This document shows, one piece after another, positions 52,206 through 61,363 of a stretch of DNA of 64,000 bases (positions are counted from its first letter, which is position 1; each line of letters starts with the position of its first letter). The DNA lies in NCBI GenBank assembly GCA_047612485.1, contig JBLGAT010000003.1, positions 9,723 to 73,722 of the forward strand. The letters are read 5' to 3'. The DNA is from Sediminicola sp047612485 (GTDB lineage: Bacteria; Bacteroidota; Bacteroidia; Flavobacteriales; Flavobacteriaceae). The position numbers and the translations under genes are program-made. The notes beneath the pieces are model-generated. The model was not told the origin of the DNA, ran no database searches, and saw nothing but the letters and a program-made list of their open reading frames with translations.

Positions 52206-53555
52206 ATGAATTGGGAACAGTTGCTATCCCTTAGAAGACAAGGGGATACCCACAAAAGGTTACGAAAGGAGCAGGATGAGACCCGCTTGGGGTTTGAAGT
52301 GGATTATGACCGCATCATATTTTCGGCTGCCTTTAGGAGTCTTCAGGACAAAACACAGGTGATCCCGTTATCAAAAACAGATTTCGTGCACACAAGGCTT
52401 ACCCACAGTTTGGAGGTTTCCGTTGTTGGAAGAAGTTTAGGAAGGATTGCAGGAAAAAAAATATTGGAGAAACACCCATATTTAAAGCAGGTACATGGGT
52501 ATCATTTTAATGATTTTGGCGCTATAGTTGCAGCAGCGGCCCTTGCCCATGATATAGGAAACCCACCATTTGGACACAGCGGCGAAAAGGCCATCGGGGA
52601 ATATTTCAAAACTGGGAATGGACAACACTATCGTACAAAATTGTCCGATAAGGAACATCAGGATATTATAGATTTTGAAGGCAACGCCAATGGGCTAAAG
52701 TTATTGACGGAAACTAGGGAAGGGGTGCAGGGAGGATTACGACTTAGTTATGCTACCCTTGGTGCCTTTATGAAATACCCCAAAGAATCCTTGCCCAAAA
52801 AACCCACCGCGCATATTGCGGACAAGAAGTTTGGCTTTTTCCAGACGGAGCGACATTTCTTTGGGGAAGTAGCAAAAGAACTTGGGTTAAATGAAACCAG
52901 AAAGGGCGAGGACACCTCTTTTTCGAGACATCCCTTGACCTATTTGGTTGAAGCGGCAGATGACATCTGTTATACTATTATTGATTTTGAGGATGGGATA
53001 AATCTAGGATTGATCCCTGAAGATTTTGCGTTGGAATATTTGATCAATTTGGTAAAGGATACGATCAATACCAAGAAATATCACGAAATGGTCTATATGG
53101 AAGACCGACTTAGCTATTTACGTGCTTTGGCGATCAGCACCTTGATTACTGATGTGATCGATGTTTTTGTTGAAAATGAGGAAGCTATCCTAAACGGCAC
53201 CTTTGGGGTATCATTATTGGATAAAAGTAAGTACAAGGCACAGATTTCCGATATCATACAACTAAGTGTTGAAAAGGTATACCAATCACAGGAAGTTATA
53301 GAAAAGGAAATAGCAGGGTATAGGATTATATCTGATATCCTGGATGTATATACAAGCGCCTTGGTTAATGGAACAGAAGGAGGGAATGCTTCCAATTATG
53401 ATAGGCTAGTGATAAAGACCTTACCTGCTTTTTACCAACGTACGGAAGACCTTTCTATTTATCAAATTCTCTTGAATACCTGTTGTTATGTTGCCAGTCT
53501 ATCCGATGGTGCCGCGGTACATATCCATAATAAAATAATGGGAAGGCAACTTTAA
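52206..53555 (+). CDS. dgt: Deoxyguanosinetriphosphate triphosphohydrolase (dNTPase)
   Basis: A 449-residue HD hydrolase that splits dGTP to deoxyguanosine and triphosphate. It shows the Dgt start (HKRLRKEQDETRLGFEVDYDRI), RLTHSLEVSVVGRSLG near residue 62, and the HD metal motif AALAHDIGNPPFGHSGE near residue 115. The later Asp in AADDICYTIIDFEDG near 256 is a further metal ligand. The length is normal. It overlaps the convergent DUF3078 gene by 4 bp. Confidence 0.93.
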   Translation: MNWEQLLSLRRQGDTHKRLRKEQDETRLGFEVDYDRIIFSAAFRSLQDKTQVIPLSKTDFVHTRLTHSLEVSVVGRSLGRIAGKKILEKHPYLKQVHGYHFNDFGAIVAAAALAHDIGNPPFGHSGEKAIGEYFKTGNGQHYRTKLSDKEHQDIIDFEGNANGLKLLTETREGVQGGLRLSYATLGAFMKYPKESLPKKPTAHIADKKFGFFQTERHFFGEVAKELGLNETRKGEDTSFSRHPLTYLVEAADDICYTIIDFEDGINLGLIPEDFALEYLINLVKDTINTKKYHEMVYMEDRLSYLRALAISTLITDVIDVFVENEEAILNGTFGVSLLDKSKYKAQISDIIQLSVEKVYQSQEVIEKEIAGYRIISDILDVYTSALVNGTEGGNASNYDRLVIKTLPAFYQRTEDLSIYQILLNTCCYVASLSDGAAVHIHNKIMGRQL

Positions 53556-54691
53556 AAGGCATAGGCAACACCAACGCCCAAAAGTTGCTTGAATTGTATC
53601 CTGGGTCCCCCGGAATCAACAATAGTACCATCCTCGGCCTGGATCTCTTCAAACTTAATATCATCATCATAGATGAGCTGGGTGCCTATGGTGGTCTCTA
53701 TGTATTTATTGACTACCAGCTTTACATTGAGCTCCCAATCCACATCTATGTTCCCGAACCTTCGGAGATAGTCCGTATAGAGATTTACCCTGTGATCTAA
53801 ATACACATTGTCAAAAATTTGTTTCTGCCACGTATTGGTAATTAGGAAACCAAATTCCATGAATATATTATTACCGGGCGAGACCAAGTTCCCCTCGAGA
53901 TCATAGACGGCTTTTTTTACCCCAAAAGCCCCTTGATTGGCCAAGGTCTGATCTTGTACAAAGGTAATTTTTTGCGTGATCGGAGAAATATAAAGATTGA
54001 AATCTTTTCCCTCTGGGATGAACGAGGTACCCGCTCCCAAAAACAAATATCCAGGTGCCATAAATCTAGAAACAGGGGTTGTTCTGTCCGGATATTTATA
54101 ACCATTTGAAAATTGGGTGTTAAAATTTGCCTTCACGGAATAGTACCAATTGCTGAGGGTGTCCCTTCTATAACCAAAAGTGGAACCCAATCGTATAAGG
54201 TCTTCCGTTTTCCTCATCTTACGTCCCTCTTGGGCATTGAGGCCATACCTAAACTCCAGATCATTGTCCCATTGAATGTACCTGAATTTATAATTCTTCA
54301 TAAACTTTAGGTTGCCAGCTGCGGCTATGGAATTATCACCCCCAGCTTTCCAATTGACGAAGGCAACTTCATTAAAGTTGATTTTCAGGACATTTTCATT
54401 AAGCCAGAAAGAAGGCACTTTAAATTGTTTGAATTCTTTGGTCCTTGCTTTTGTCTTTTTGAAGGATACTATGGGATTGGTAAGGTTTACACTTCTTGGA
54501 ATGTTCTTGATCTTGGTTTGTACGGCACGGATCACAATGGTGTCAACTGTTGTGGTGTCTACAACGGTTGAATCTAATGGTTGTTTTAGGGGAATGGTAT
54601 CTTGTGCGATGGTTGCGGAAAGACTAAAGGCAAACAGTAAGGTAACAGTCCATTTTTTGACTTTCGTGCAACGGGACTCAAACAATCTCAT
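53552..54691 (-). CDS. DUF3078 family secreted beta-rich protein
   Basis: A 379-residue protein with a signal peptide (VTLLFAFSLSATIAQ). It shows the DUF3078 layout: an N-terminal linker, WKAGGDNSIAAAGNLKFM near residue 115, WDNDLEFRYGLNAQEG near 140 and repeated amphipathic strands with a C-terminal aromatic residue (GVGVAYAF), which suggests an outer-membrane barrel. Its function is unknown. Its start lies inside the end of dxs (14-bp overlap, same strand), so it is probably co-transcribed with dxs. Confidence 0.8.
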   Translation of the reverse strand: MRLFESRCTKVKKWTVTLLFAFSLSATIAQDTIPLKQPLDSTVVDTTTVDTIVIRAVQTKIKNIPRSVNLTNPIVSFKKTKARTKEFKQFKVPSFWLNENVLKINFNEVAFVNWKAGGDNSIAAAGNLKFMKNYKFRYIQWDNDLEFRYGLNAQEGRKMRKTEDLIRLGSTFGYRRDTLSNWYYSVKANFNTQFSNGYKYPDRTTPVSRFMAPGYLFLGAGTSFIPEGKDFNLYISPITQKITFVQDQTLANQGAFGVKKAVYDLEGNLVSPGNNIFMEFGFLITNTWQKQIFDNVYLDHRVNLYTDYLRRFGNIDVDWELNVKLVVNKYIETTIGTQLIYDDDIKFEEIQAEDGTIVDSGGPRIQFKQLLGVGVAYAF

Positions 54692-56441
54692 TTATATAAT
54701 TTTTAAGGGACAGTACATCTATGTTGCACAGGGCCTGTAGCTCTTCAACACTACCGTGCTCTATAAATGTATCGTCAACACCAAATATTTTTATCTTCTT
54801 TTCAGATCCAATACGATTTGCAAATTCTAAGACGGCACTTCCCATTCCTCCAATTTTGGAACCATCCTCTATGGTAATAATGTGTTCGTAATTGATAAAG
54901 ACCGTTTCCAACATTTTTTCGTCCATTGGTTTTACAAAACGCATATTGTAATGCCCGATCTTCTTGGAGCCATTAAATTCCAAAAGCAGTTCGCTAACAC
55001 TGTTTCCAATATGTCCGAGCGATAGGACCGCGATTTTTGTTCCTTTCTGTAATTCTTCAGCGGTCCCTATGGTTATATTTTGGAAAGGTTGCTTCCAATT
55101 GTTTAGGACCCCTCTACCTCTTGGGTATCTTATGGCAATAGGTCCTTCCAACCCAAACTGGGCGGTATACATAATATTTCTAAGCTCCACCTCGTTCATT
55201 GGTGCAAAAATGATCATATTGGGGATACATCTCAGATATGCTATATCGTAGACCCCATGGTGGGTTGCACCATCTTGCCCGACCAATCCTGCCCTGTCCA
55301 AGCAGAATATCACGGGCAATTTCTGTAGGGCCACATCATGTATGACCTGATCGTAGGCCCTTTGTAAAAAGGTGGAATAAATGTTGCAAAATGGTACCAG
55401 TCCATCTGCAGCCATTCCGGCCGCCATAGTTACTGCATGTTGCTCCGCAATACCTACATCAAAGGCCCTATCGGGTATCTGTTCCATCATATATTTAAGG
55501 GAACTTCCGGTTGGCATTGCGGGGGTAATACCTATTATGTATTTGTTTTTTTGTGCCAGCTCCACGATGGTCTGCCCAAATACGTCTTGGTATTTGGGAG
55601 GGCCCTCTTGGGTGGACTTTGGAATGAGGTCCCCGGTCAATTTATCAAATTTCCCTGGGGCATGATACGTAACCTGATCGGCCTCGGCTTGCTGTAGTCC
55701 TTTGCCCTTGGTGGTAATAATGTGCAATAGTTTAGGGCCTTTTACTGTCTTAAGGCGCTTCAGCTCTCCTATTAAAACGTTTATATTATGGCCATCTATT
55801 GGTCCGGAATAATCAAAATTTAAGCATTCAAAAATATTCTCTTCCTTGGCAGTTCCCTTTTTAACGTTGGTCAAGTATTTTTTTAGGGCACCAACACTTG
55901 GGTCTATGCCAATGGCATTATCATTCAGAATGATCAGGACATTGGTATCCGTGACCCCGGCGTGGTTCAATCCTTCAAAGGCCATACCGCTCGCTATGGA
56001 GGCATCACCGATCACGGCAATATGCTGCCTGTCATTATCCCCTTTGATTTTTGAGGCAATGGCCATTCCTAAAATAGCTGAAATGGAAGTAGAGCTGTGT
56101 CCTGTTCCAAAGTCATCATATGCACTTTCCTTACGATTTGGAAAACCACTGATACCTCCCAACTGGCGGTTGGTTTCAAATAGATTTTTTCTACCTGTAA
56201 GTATTTTGTGAACATATGCTTGGTGGCCTACATCCCAAATCAATTTGTCCAATGGAGTGTTGTACACATAATGAAGGGCTATTGTAAGTTCCACAACCCC
56301 AAGACTTGCACCTAGGTGCCCTTCCTTTGTGGCTATAATATCTATGATAAATGCCCTTAATTCTTTTGCAAGATCGGGGAGATCAACAATTTTTAACTGT
56401 CGAAGATCTGCTGGGAAGTTTATTTTTTCTAGATGTTTCAT
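54678..56441 (-). CDS. dxs: 1-deoxy-D-xylulose-5-phosphate synthase
   Basis: A 587-residue thiamine-diphosphate enzyme that makes DXP from pyruvate and glyceraldehyde 3-phosphate, the first step of the non-mevalonate isoprenoid pathway. The N-terminal ThDP region shows HLGASLGVVELTIALHYVY near residue 40, GHQAYVHKILTGR near 73 and GDASIASGMAFEGLNHAG near 147. This last motif has GDAS in place of the usual GDG-A. The C-terminal part has DRAGLVGQDGATHHGVYD near 376. The length is near the family's lower range. ATG 56441 (MKHLEK) was chosen because the upstream TTG lies inside the -7 element. Confidence 0.94.
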   Translation of the reverse strand: MKHLEKINFPADLRQLKIVDLPDLAKELRAFIIDIIATKEGHLGASLGVVELTIALHYVYNTPLDKLIWDVGHQAYVHKILTGRKNLFETNRQLGGISGFPNRKESAYDDFGTGHSSTSISAILGMAIASKIKGDNDRQHIAVIGDASIASGMAFEGLNHAGVTDTNVLIILNDNAIGIDPSVGALKKYLTNVKKGTAKEENIFECLNFDYSGPIDGHNINVLIGELKRLKTVKGPKLLHIITTKGKGLQQAEADQVTYHAPGKFDKLTGDLIPKSTQEGPPKYQDVFGQTIVELAQKNKYIIGITPAMPTGSSLKYMMEQIPDRAFDVGIAEQHAVTMAAGMAADGLVPFCNIYSTFLQRAYDQVIHDVALQKLPVIFCLDRAGLVGQDGATHHGVYDIAYLRCIPNMIIFAPMNEVELRNIMYTAQFGLEGPIAIRYPRGRGVLNNWKQPFQNITIGTAEELQKGTKIAVLSLGHIGNSVSELLLEFNGSKKIGHYNMRFVKPMDEKMLETVFINYEHIITIEDGSKIGGMGSAVLEFANRIGSEKKIKIFGVDDTFIEHGSVEELQALCNIDVLSLKNYINEIV

Positions 56442-56450
56442 GGCTTCAGG

Positions 56451-56458
56451 CAAATGTA
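56451..56458 (-). promoter_or_regulatory. -7 element of dxs
   Basis: On the minus strand this reads TACATTTG, a perfect TAnnTTTG. Transcription would start near 56444, only about three bases before ATG 56441. Confidence 0.55.
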
Positions 56459-56503
56459 CACTAAATTCATTTTTTCATAGAGTGGAATAAAGGGTTAAAA
56501 TTG

Positions 56504-56511
56504 TAATTTTG
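56504..56511 (+). promoter_or_regulatory. -7 element of tadA
   Basis: TAATTTTG is a perfect TAnnTTTG ending six bases before ATG 56517. The predicted start of transcription falls on or next to that codon, so either the message is leaderless or translation starts at ATG 56529. Confidence 0.5.
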
Positions 56512-56516
56512 GGGGT

Positions 56517-56966
56517 ATGGATTTAAAAATGGATGATGCCTATTTCATGAAAAGAGCCCTACAGGAGGCTGAGTCTGCCTTTGACAAGGGTGAGGTTCCC
56601 GTTGGGGCCATTATTGTGATAGAAAATAGAATTATTGCCCGAGCCCATAATTTAACGGAGCAGTTAAATGATGTTACAGCACATGCAGAAATGCAGGCAA
56701 TAACCTCTGCAGCTAATTTCTTAGGCGGTAAATATTTACATAATTGTACCCTTTACGTCACTTTGGAGCCTTGTCAGATGTGTGCGGGGGCCCTTTACTG
56801 GAGTCAAATCAGCAATATAGTTTATGGCGCTACGGATGTTGAAAGAGGTTGTGGGGTAATGGGAGCTACCCTCCATCCCAAAACAAAAATCAAAGGAGGG
56901 ATTATGGAAAATGAAGCCTCCGCTATTTTGAAAAAGTTCTTTATACAGAGAAGAAACCTCAATTAA
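56517..56966 (+). CDS. tadA: tRNA-specific adenosine deaminase TadA
   Basis: A 149-residue zinc deaminase that converts A34 to inosine in tRNA-Arg(ACG). The catalytic HAEMQAI lies near residue 58 and the zinc-binding cysteines in LEPCQMCAGAL near residue 87. The C-terminal FFIQRR is typical of TadA. It is divergent from dxs with 75 bp between start codons. A second ATG (56529, MDDAYFMKRAL) aligns better with common TadA starts. Confidence 0.92.
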   Translation: MDLKMDDAYFMKRALQEAESAFDKGEVPVGAIIVIENRIIARAHNLTEQLNDVTAHAEMQAITSAANFLGGKYLHNCTLYVTLEPCQMCAGALYWSQISNIVYGATDVERGCGVMGATLHPKTKIKGGIMENEASAILKKFFIQRRNLN

Positions 56967-56992
56967 TAGCTTTAATACAAAAAGGTTGAAAA

Positions 56993-57028
56993 TGAAAGAA
57001 GCCTTTCAATTGGGAGGCTTCTTTGTTT
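56993..57028. terminator. Bidirectional terminator between tadA and the cold-shock gene
   Basis: AAAGAAGCCT (56995-57004) pairs with AGGCTTCTTT (57015-57024). The two genes are convergent on it. Confidence 0.8.
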
Positions 57029-57046
57029 CTAGCAAAATAAAATATA

Positions 57047-57241
57047 TTATCCAATTACTTGCACTTGTGCTGCAACCACACCCTTTCTGCCCTCTTCTTC
57101 TTGGTATTCTACTTTTTCACCTTCGTTTAACTCAACACCGTTCAATCCTGTAGCATGTACAAAAATGTCTTTTCCGGTGTCGTCATTGGTAATGAATCCG
57201 AAACCTTTGGACACATTAAAAAATTTAACAATTCCAGTCAT
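57047..57241 (-). CDS. Cold-shock domain protein (CspA family)
   Basis: A 64-residue single-domain OB-fold protein that binds single-stranded RNA and DNA. Both RNP motifs are present: KGFGFIT near residue 12 and DIFVHAT near residue 25. The C-terminus VAAQVQVIG is typical. About 95 bp separate it from the next gene upstream, room for the structured leader common to cold-shock genes, but I could not identify one. Confidence 0.93.
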   Translation of the reverse strand: MTGIVKFFNVSKGFGFITNDDTGKDIFVHATGLNGVELNEGEKVEYQEEEGRKGVVAAQVQVIG

Positions 57242-57336
57242 TCAATAAAAGATTAAAAAATAAACAAATAGTTTGAACTACTAAGTTATGTTTTTTCGGG
57301 AGAACGCGTAGAAAAAAGAGCAAAAGGGAAGTAAAA

Positions 57337-57594
57337 TTATTGATTATCAGGCTTTTCCTCTTTTTTTGCCTGCATTTTTCGAATATTTTCTTCGGTTAAC
57401 ATGTAATCTTTTACTTTTTTGCCCTTGCTCTCCTTTATCAGGAAAAGGGGCATTGCAATAAGAAAGATGCCAACGGTTCCAAAACCAATATACTTGTTGG
57501 CAATTACGGGATTAGCCTCCATAATGGTAAAGCCATATATAATACTACCCAAGGAGGCTAGAAGAATAACGATGATAAAGTATTTGATTTTCAT
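57337..57594 (-). CDS. Small two-TM membrane protein, unknown function
   Basis: An 85-residue protein with two hydrophobic helices (YFIIVILLASLGSIIYGF and IGFGTVGIFLIAMPLFLI) and a charged C-terminal tail (MQAKKEEKPDNQ). It lies 8 bp after the CLC channel gene on the same strand, so it is probably co-transcribed with it. I do not recognise a function. Confidence 0.7.
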   Translation of the reverse strand: MKIKYFIIVILLASLGSIIYGFTIMEANPVIANKYIGFGTVGIFLIAMPLFLIKESKGKKVKDYMLTEENIRKMQAKKEEKPDNQ

Positions 57595-57602
57595 TAGGAT
57601 TC

Positions 57603-59393
57603 TTATTTTGTAAAATTGATCAATTTTCTCCTATAGACCGTCAATAGCTTGGATTTAGAAACAAATCCATGATATTTACCATCTTTTATTACAGGAAGGT
57701 TCCACGCACCGCTATCTTGAAATTTTTGCATGATATCCGTCATTTTATCCTCATCTACATTAATGATTTCTGGGGCGGGTTGCATTACATCTTGTGCAAG
57801 TACCTCTTTGTACAAAGTTTGGTCGAACATGATAGGTCTGATATCATCCAAAAGAATAATTCCCAATAGGGTGTTGTCAGTTTTGTTAATGACGGGAAAG
57901 ATGTTGCGACTCGATTTAACGACAGCTTTATGTACGATTTCCCCCAAGGTCATTTCTGGATAAATGGATATAAAGTTATCTTCAATTACTTTATTCATAT
58001 CCATGAGGGTCAAAACCGCATGATCTTTGTTATGGGTGATCAATTCCCCTTTGCGCCCCAGCTCCATATTGTAAACGGAATGCGGATGGACATATTTGGT
58101 GATCGAATAGGAAAGGGCTGAGGTTATCATTAGAGGGATAAACAATTCATAACCCCCGGTAACTTCTGCAATAAGGAATATAGCCGTTAATGGTGCATGT
58201 AATACCCCAGCCATGAGTCCGGCCATGCCCACCAAGGTAAAGTTGCTTTCAGAAATCTGGTTTTTGAAAACACCAATATTATTGATTATTTTGGCGAGGC
58301 AATTACCCATAATACTGCCCATAAAAAGAGTTGGGGCAAAAATACCACCCACTCCCCCTGCGCCGAAGGTCAATGCACTGGCAATAACCTTAAAGATTAC
58401 AAGGCCTGCCAATAATCCGATCACCATCCAGATATTTGATAAGTCTAGATTAAATAGGTTATTTTCCAGGACTTTTTCTGGGTTTCCCTTAAGTAGGTTG
58501 TTGATCACTTCAAATCCCTCCCCGTAAAGCGGAGGCACAAGATAAATGAGAACCCCCAATAGAGAGCCCCCCAATAATAAGCGTTTAATTGGAGAATCTA
58601 TTTTGTCAAATAATTTTTGCATCCTATCATATACCTCCGTAAAATAGATTGAAGTGATTCCAGCTACAAGGCCAAGGGCAATAAAGAATGGGACATCAAC
58701 GATCTTAAAACTGTCCTCAATCTTAAAAGGGAGCAATACATCGGATCCGAAGAAAAAATAAGATGTTATTATTGCGGAAATGGAAGCCAAAAGCAAGGGC
58801 AACATCGAGGCGATGGTCAAGTCAAGACTGAACACTTCTATTGCAAAAATGATGGCCGCAATTGGTGCTTTGAAAATGGAGGACAAGGCACCGGCAGCTG
58901 CGCAACCAATCAAGAGATTACGAGTGGTTTGGTTCATATGGAACATCCTCGCGATATTGGAACTAATGGCGGCACCTGTAGACACGGTAGGACCTTCCAA
59001 ACCTACGGATCCCCCGAATCCAACAGTAAGAGGAGCCGTTAGTATAGAACCAAACATTTGGTATTTCCTTATAATACCCTTCCGTTTGGAAATAGCAAAA
59101 AGTGTTGAGGGAATACCATGACTTACCTTATGTCTAATAACATATTTTATAATGAGGTATACCAAGGCCAAACCGATTATCGGAAATACAAAGTAGAAGG
59201 CATTGTGATAGTATCTCACCACATTACCTTCCAACAAATGCTGAAAGAAGTGTGTTAGGTTTTTTAGGATCAAGGCACCAACCCCGGAGGTAAAACCAAT
59301 TAATATACTAAGTATATATACAAATTGCCTTTGTGATATATGTTTGGCGCGCCAAATTAAAAAACGGGTAAGTATAGGTTTGTTCTGAGTCAT
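57603..59393 (-). CDS. CLC-type chloride channel/antiporter with C-terminal CBS domains
   Basis: A 596-residue membrane protein. Residues about 1-430 are a CLC core: VSHGIPSTL (first selectivity loop), GSVGLEGPTV near residue 128 with the gating Glu, and GGIFAPTLFMG near residue 348. Residues about 450-590 form two CBS domains (for example LGIILLDDIRPIMFD and GAWNLPVIKDGKYHGFVSKSKLL), which regulate CLC proteins by nucleotide binding. Whether it is a channel or an H+/Cl- antiporter cannot be told. Upstream is the aspS terminator. Confidence 0.9.
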   Translation of the reverse strand: MTQNKPILTRFLIWRAKHISQRQFVYILSILIGFTSGVGALILKNLTHFFQHLLEGNVVRYYHNAFYFVFPIIGLALVYLIIKYVIRHKVSHGIPSTLFAISKRKGIIRKYQMFGSILTAPLTVGFGGSVGLEGPTVSTGAAISSNIARMFHMNQTTRNLLIGCAAAGALSSIFKAPIAAIIFAIEVFSLDLTIASMLPLLLASISAIITSYFFFGSDVLLPFKIEDSFKIVDVPFFIALGLVAGITSIYFTEVYDRMQKLFDKIDSPIKRLLLGGSLLGVLIYLVPPLYGEGFEVINNLLKGNPEKVLENNLFNLDLSNIWMVIGLLAGLVIFKVIASALTFGAGGVGGIFAPTLFMGSIMGNCLAKIINNIGVFKNQISESNFTLVGMAGLMAGVLHAPLTAIFLIAEVTGGYELFIPLMITSALSYSITKYVHPHSVYNMELGRKGELITHNKDHAVLTLMDMNKVIEDNFISIYPEMTLGEIVHKAVVKSSRNIFPVINKTDNTLLGIILLDDIRPIMFDQTLYKEVLAQDVMQPAPEIINVDEDKMTDIMQKFQDSGAWNLPVIKDGKYHGFVSKSKLLTVYRRKLINFTK

Positions 59394-59399
59394 AGGATA

Positions 59400-59432
59400 T
59401 AAAAAATCCCATTTTTGAAACGGGATTTTTAT
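59400..59432 (-). terminator. Terminator of aspS
   Basis: AAAAATCCC (59402-59410) pairs with GGGATTTTT (59422-59430). On the minus strand the stem is followed by a T-run. The CLC gene begins just beyond it. Confidence 0.75.
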
Positions 59433-59433
59433 G

Positions 59434-61188
59434 TTATGATTGAATATCTAATTTAAGACTTAATTCCTTTAATTGAGCCTCATCTATAAAGGCAGGGGCG
59501 TCTATCATCACATCCCTTCCGCTATTATTTTTTGGAAAGGCAATAAAGTCCCTAATTGTTTCCTGTCCGCCCAAGATGGCTACCAATCTGTCCAGTCCAA
59601 ACGCTAACCCACCATGGGGAGGGGCACCGTATTGAAAGGCATCCATCAAGAACCCAAATTGGGCTTTTGCTTCTTCTGCGGTGAAGCCCAAATGCTTGAA
59701 CATGGTCGCTTGGGTTTCCTTATCGTGGATACGGATAGAGCCACCCCCAATTTCATTTCCATTCAAAACCAGGTCATAGGCATTGGCCTTTACGGCTCCC
59801 GGGTCACTATCCAACAATTCCATTTGGCCAGGTTTTGGGGAGGTAAAAGGATGGTGCATGGCATGGTAGTGCCCAGTTTCCTCATCCAACTCCAACAATG
59901 GAAAATCGATGACCCATAACGGTGCGAATTCATCTTTGTTCCGCAACCCTAATCGTTGTGCCAATTCCATTCGCAAAGCACTCAGCTGTGTTCTGGTCTT
60001 GAGTGTCTCTCCAGATAACACACAGATTAGATCCCCTGGTTGGGCATTGGTTGCTTTTGCCCATAGGGAAAGATCTTTTTCGTCATAGAACTTATCAACA
60101 GAAGATTTAAAACTACCATCCTCGTTATATTTGGCATAGACCATTCCCTTGGCCCCTACTTGGGGTCTTCTTACCCAGTCGATAAGGGCATCAATTTCTT
60201 TTCTCGTGTATGCCGCTCCTCCTGGAACTGCTATTCCCACAACCAGTTCCGCATCATTGAAGACGGCAAAATCTTTGTGTTGGGCCACAGCGTTCAATTC
60301 GCCAAACTCCATTCCAAAACGAATATCTGGCTTATCGTTCCCGTATTTTTTCATAGCATCGTCATAGGTCATTCGAGGGAAATCCCCGATTTCAACGCCT
60401 TTAATTTCTTTCAGAAGATGTCTTGTCAGCCCTTCGAACACATTTAATATATCTTCCTGCTCCACAAAGGCCATTTCGCAGTCGATCTGTGTAAATTCAG
60501 GTTGACGGTCTGCTCTGAGGTCCTCGTCCCTAAAACATTTTACAATTTGGAAATATTTGTCCATTCCCCCTACCATTAGCAACTGCTTAAATGTTTGGGG
60601 CGATTGGGGAAGGGCATAAAACTGACCTTCGTTCATTCTACTTGGAACCACAAAATCCCTTGCCCCTTCCGGAGTGGATTTTATAAGATAAGGGGTCTCC
60701 ACTTCAATGAAAGCTTGGTCTGAAAGGTATTTCCTTACCTCCATGGTAATCTTATGCCTAAAAATAAGATTGTTTTTTACTGGATTCCTACGAATATCCA
60801 AATAGCGGTATTTCATTCGGATATCCTCACCACCGTCCGTCTGGTCTTCTATCGTAAATGGCGGAAGCAACGATTTGTTCAGTACAACTAGGTTTGATAC
60901 CAATATTTCGATATCCCCGGTGGGCATGTTGGGGTTTTTGGAGGAACGCTCTATGACTTTGCCATGTATCTGGATCACAAATTCCCTACCTAAGGATCTG
61001 GCCTGTTCCATAATTTCCTTTGAGGTACGCTCTTCATCAAAAATTAATTGGGTAATGCCATAACGGTCCCTTAGATCGGCCCAAATCATAAATCCCTTAT
61101 CCCTTACTTTTTGCACCCATCCGGATAGGACTACTTCTTTATCTATGTCTGATGACCTCAATTGGCCACAGGTTTCACTTCTATACAT
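59434..61188 (-). CDS. aspS: Aspartyl-tRNA synthetase
   Basis: A 584-residue class IIb aminoacyl-tRNA synthetase. The N-terminal OB anticodon-binding domain covers residues about 1-105 (LSGWVQKVRDKGFMIWADLRDR). Motif 2 is FRDEDLRADRQPEFTQID near residue 217, the bacterial GAD insertion covers about 285-410, and motif 3 is GLAFGLDRLVAILGG near residue 536. Length and domain order are those of bacterial AspRS. Whether it also charges tRNA-Asn cannot be told from this window. Confidence 0.96.
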   Translation of the reverse strand: MYRSETCGQLRSSDIDKEVVLSGWVQKVRDKGFMIWADLRDRYGITQLIFDEERTSKEIMEQARSLGREFVIQIHGKVIERSSKNPNMPTGDIEILVSNLVVLNKSLLPPFTIEDQTDGGEDIRMKYRYLDIRRNPVKNNLIFRHKITMEVRKYLSDQAFIEVETPYLIKSTPEGARDFVVPSRMNEGQFYALPQSPQTFKQLLMVGGMDKYFQIVKCFRDEDLRADRQPEFTQIDCEMAFVEQEDILNVFEGLTRHLLKEIKGVEIGDFPRMTYDDAMKKYGNDKPDIRFGMEFGELNAVAQHKDFAVFNDAELVVGIAVPGGAAYTRKEIDALIDWVRRPQVGAKGMVYAKYNEDGSFKSSVDKFYDEKDLSLWAKATNAQPGDLICVLSGETLKTRTQLSALRMELAQRLGLRNKDEFAPLWVIDFPLLELDEETGHYHAMHHPFTSPKPGQMELLDSDPGAVKANAYDLVLNGNEIGGGSIRIHDKETQATMFKHLGFTAEEAKAQFGFLMDAFQYGAPPHGGLAFGLDRLVAILGGQETIRDFIAFPKNNSGRDVMIDAPAFIDEAQLKELSLKLDIQS

Positions 61189-61210
61189 TTATAATAGCTT
61201 AATTGAGTGG

Positions 61211-61218
61211 CAAATGTA
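61211..61218 (-). promoter_or_regulatory. -7 element of aspS
   Basis: On the minus strand this reads TACATTTG, a perfect TAnnTTTG. Transcription would start near 61204, about 15 bp before ATG 61188. A TTTC lies 18 bp upstream as a weak -33. Confidence 0.55.
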
Positions 61219-61298
61219 AGAAGTATCGGGGTAAGCTGAAACATTTAGATTGTTTGTAATTGATTTTTTTTAGAGGAACCACTTTGTTAAACCTAGAA

Positions 61299-61306
61299 TA
61301 TTTTTG
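61299..61306 (+). promoter_or_regulatory. -7 element of the TonB-dependent receptor gene
   Basis: TATTTTTG is a perfect TAnnTTTG. It predicts a leader of about 50 bases before ATG 61364. The TTTG at 61283 is too close (12 bp) to be its -33. Confidence 0.4.
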
Positions 61307-61363
61307 TAATAAATCACAAAATTTAGTTAAATTAGGAATAATAATTAACGAAACATTTGAAAT

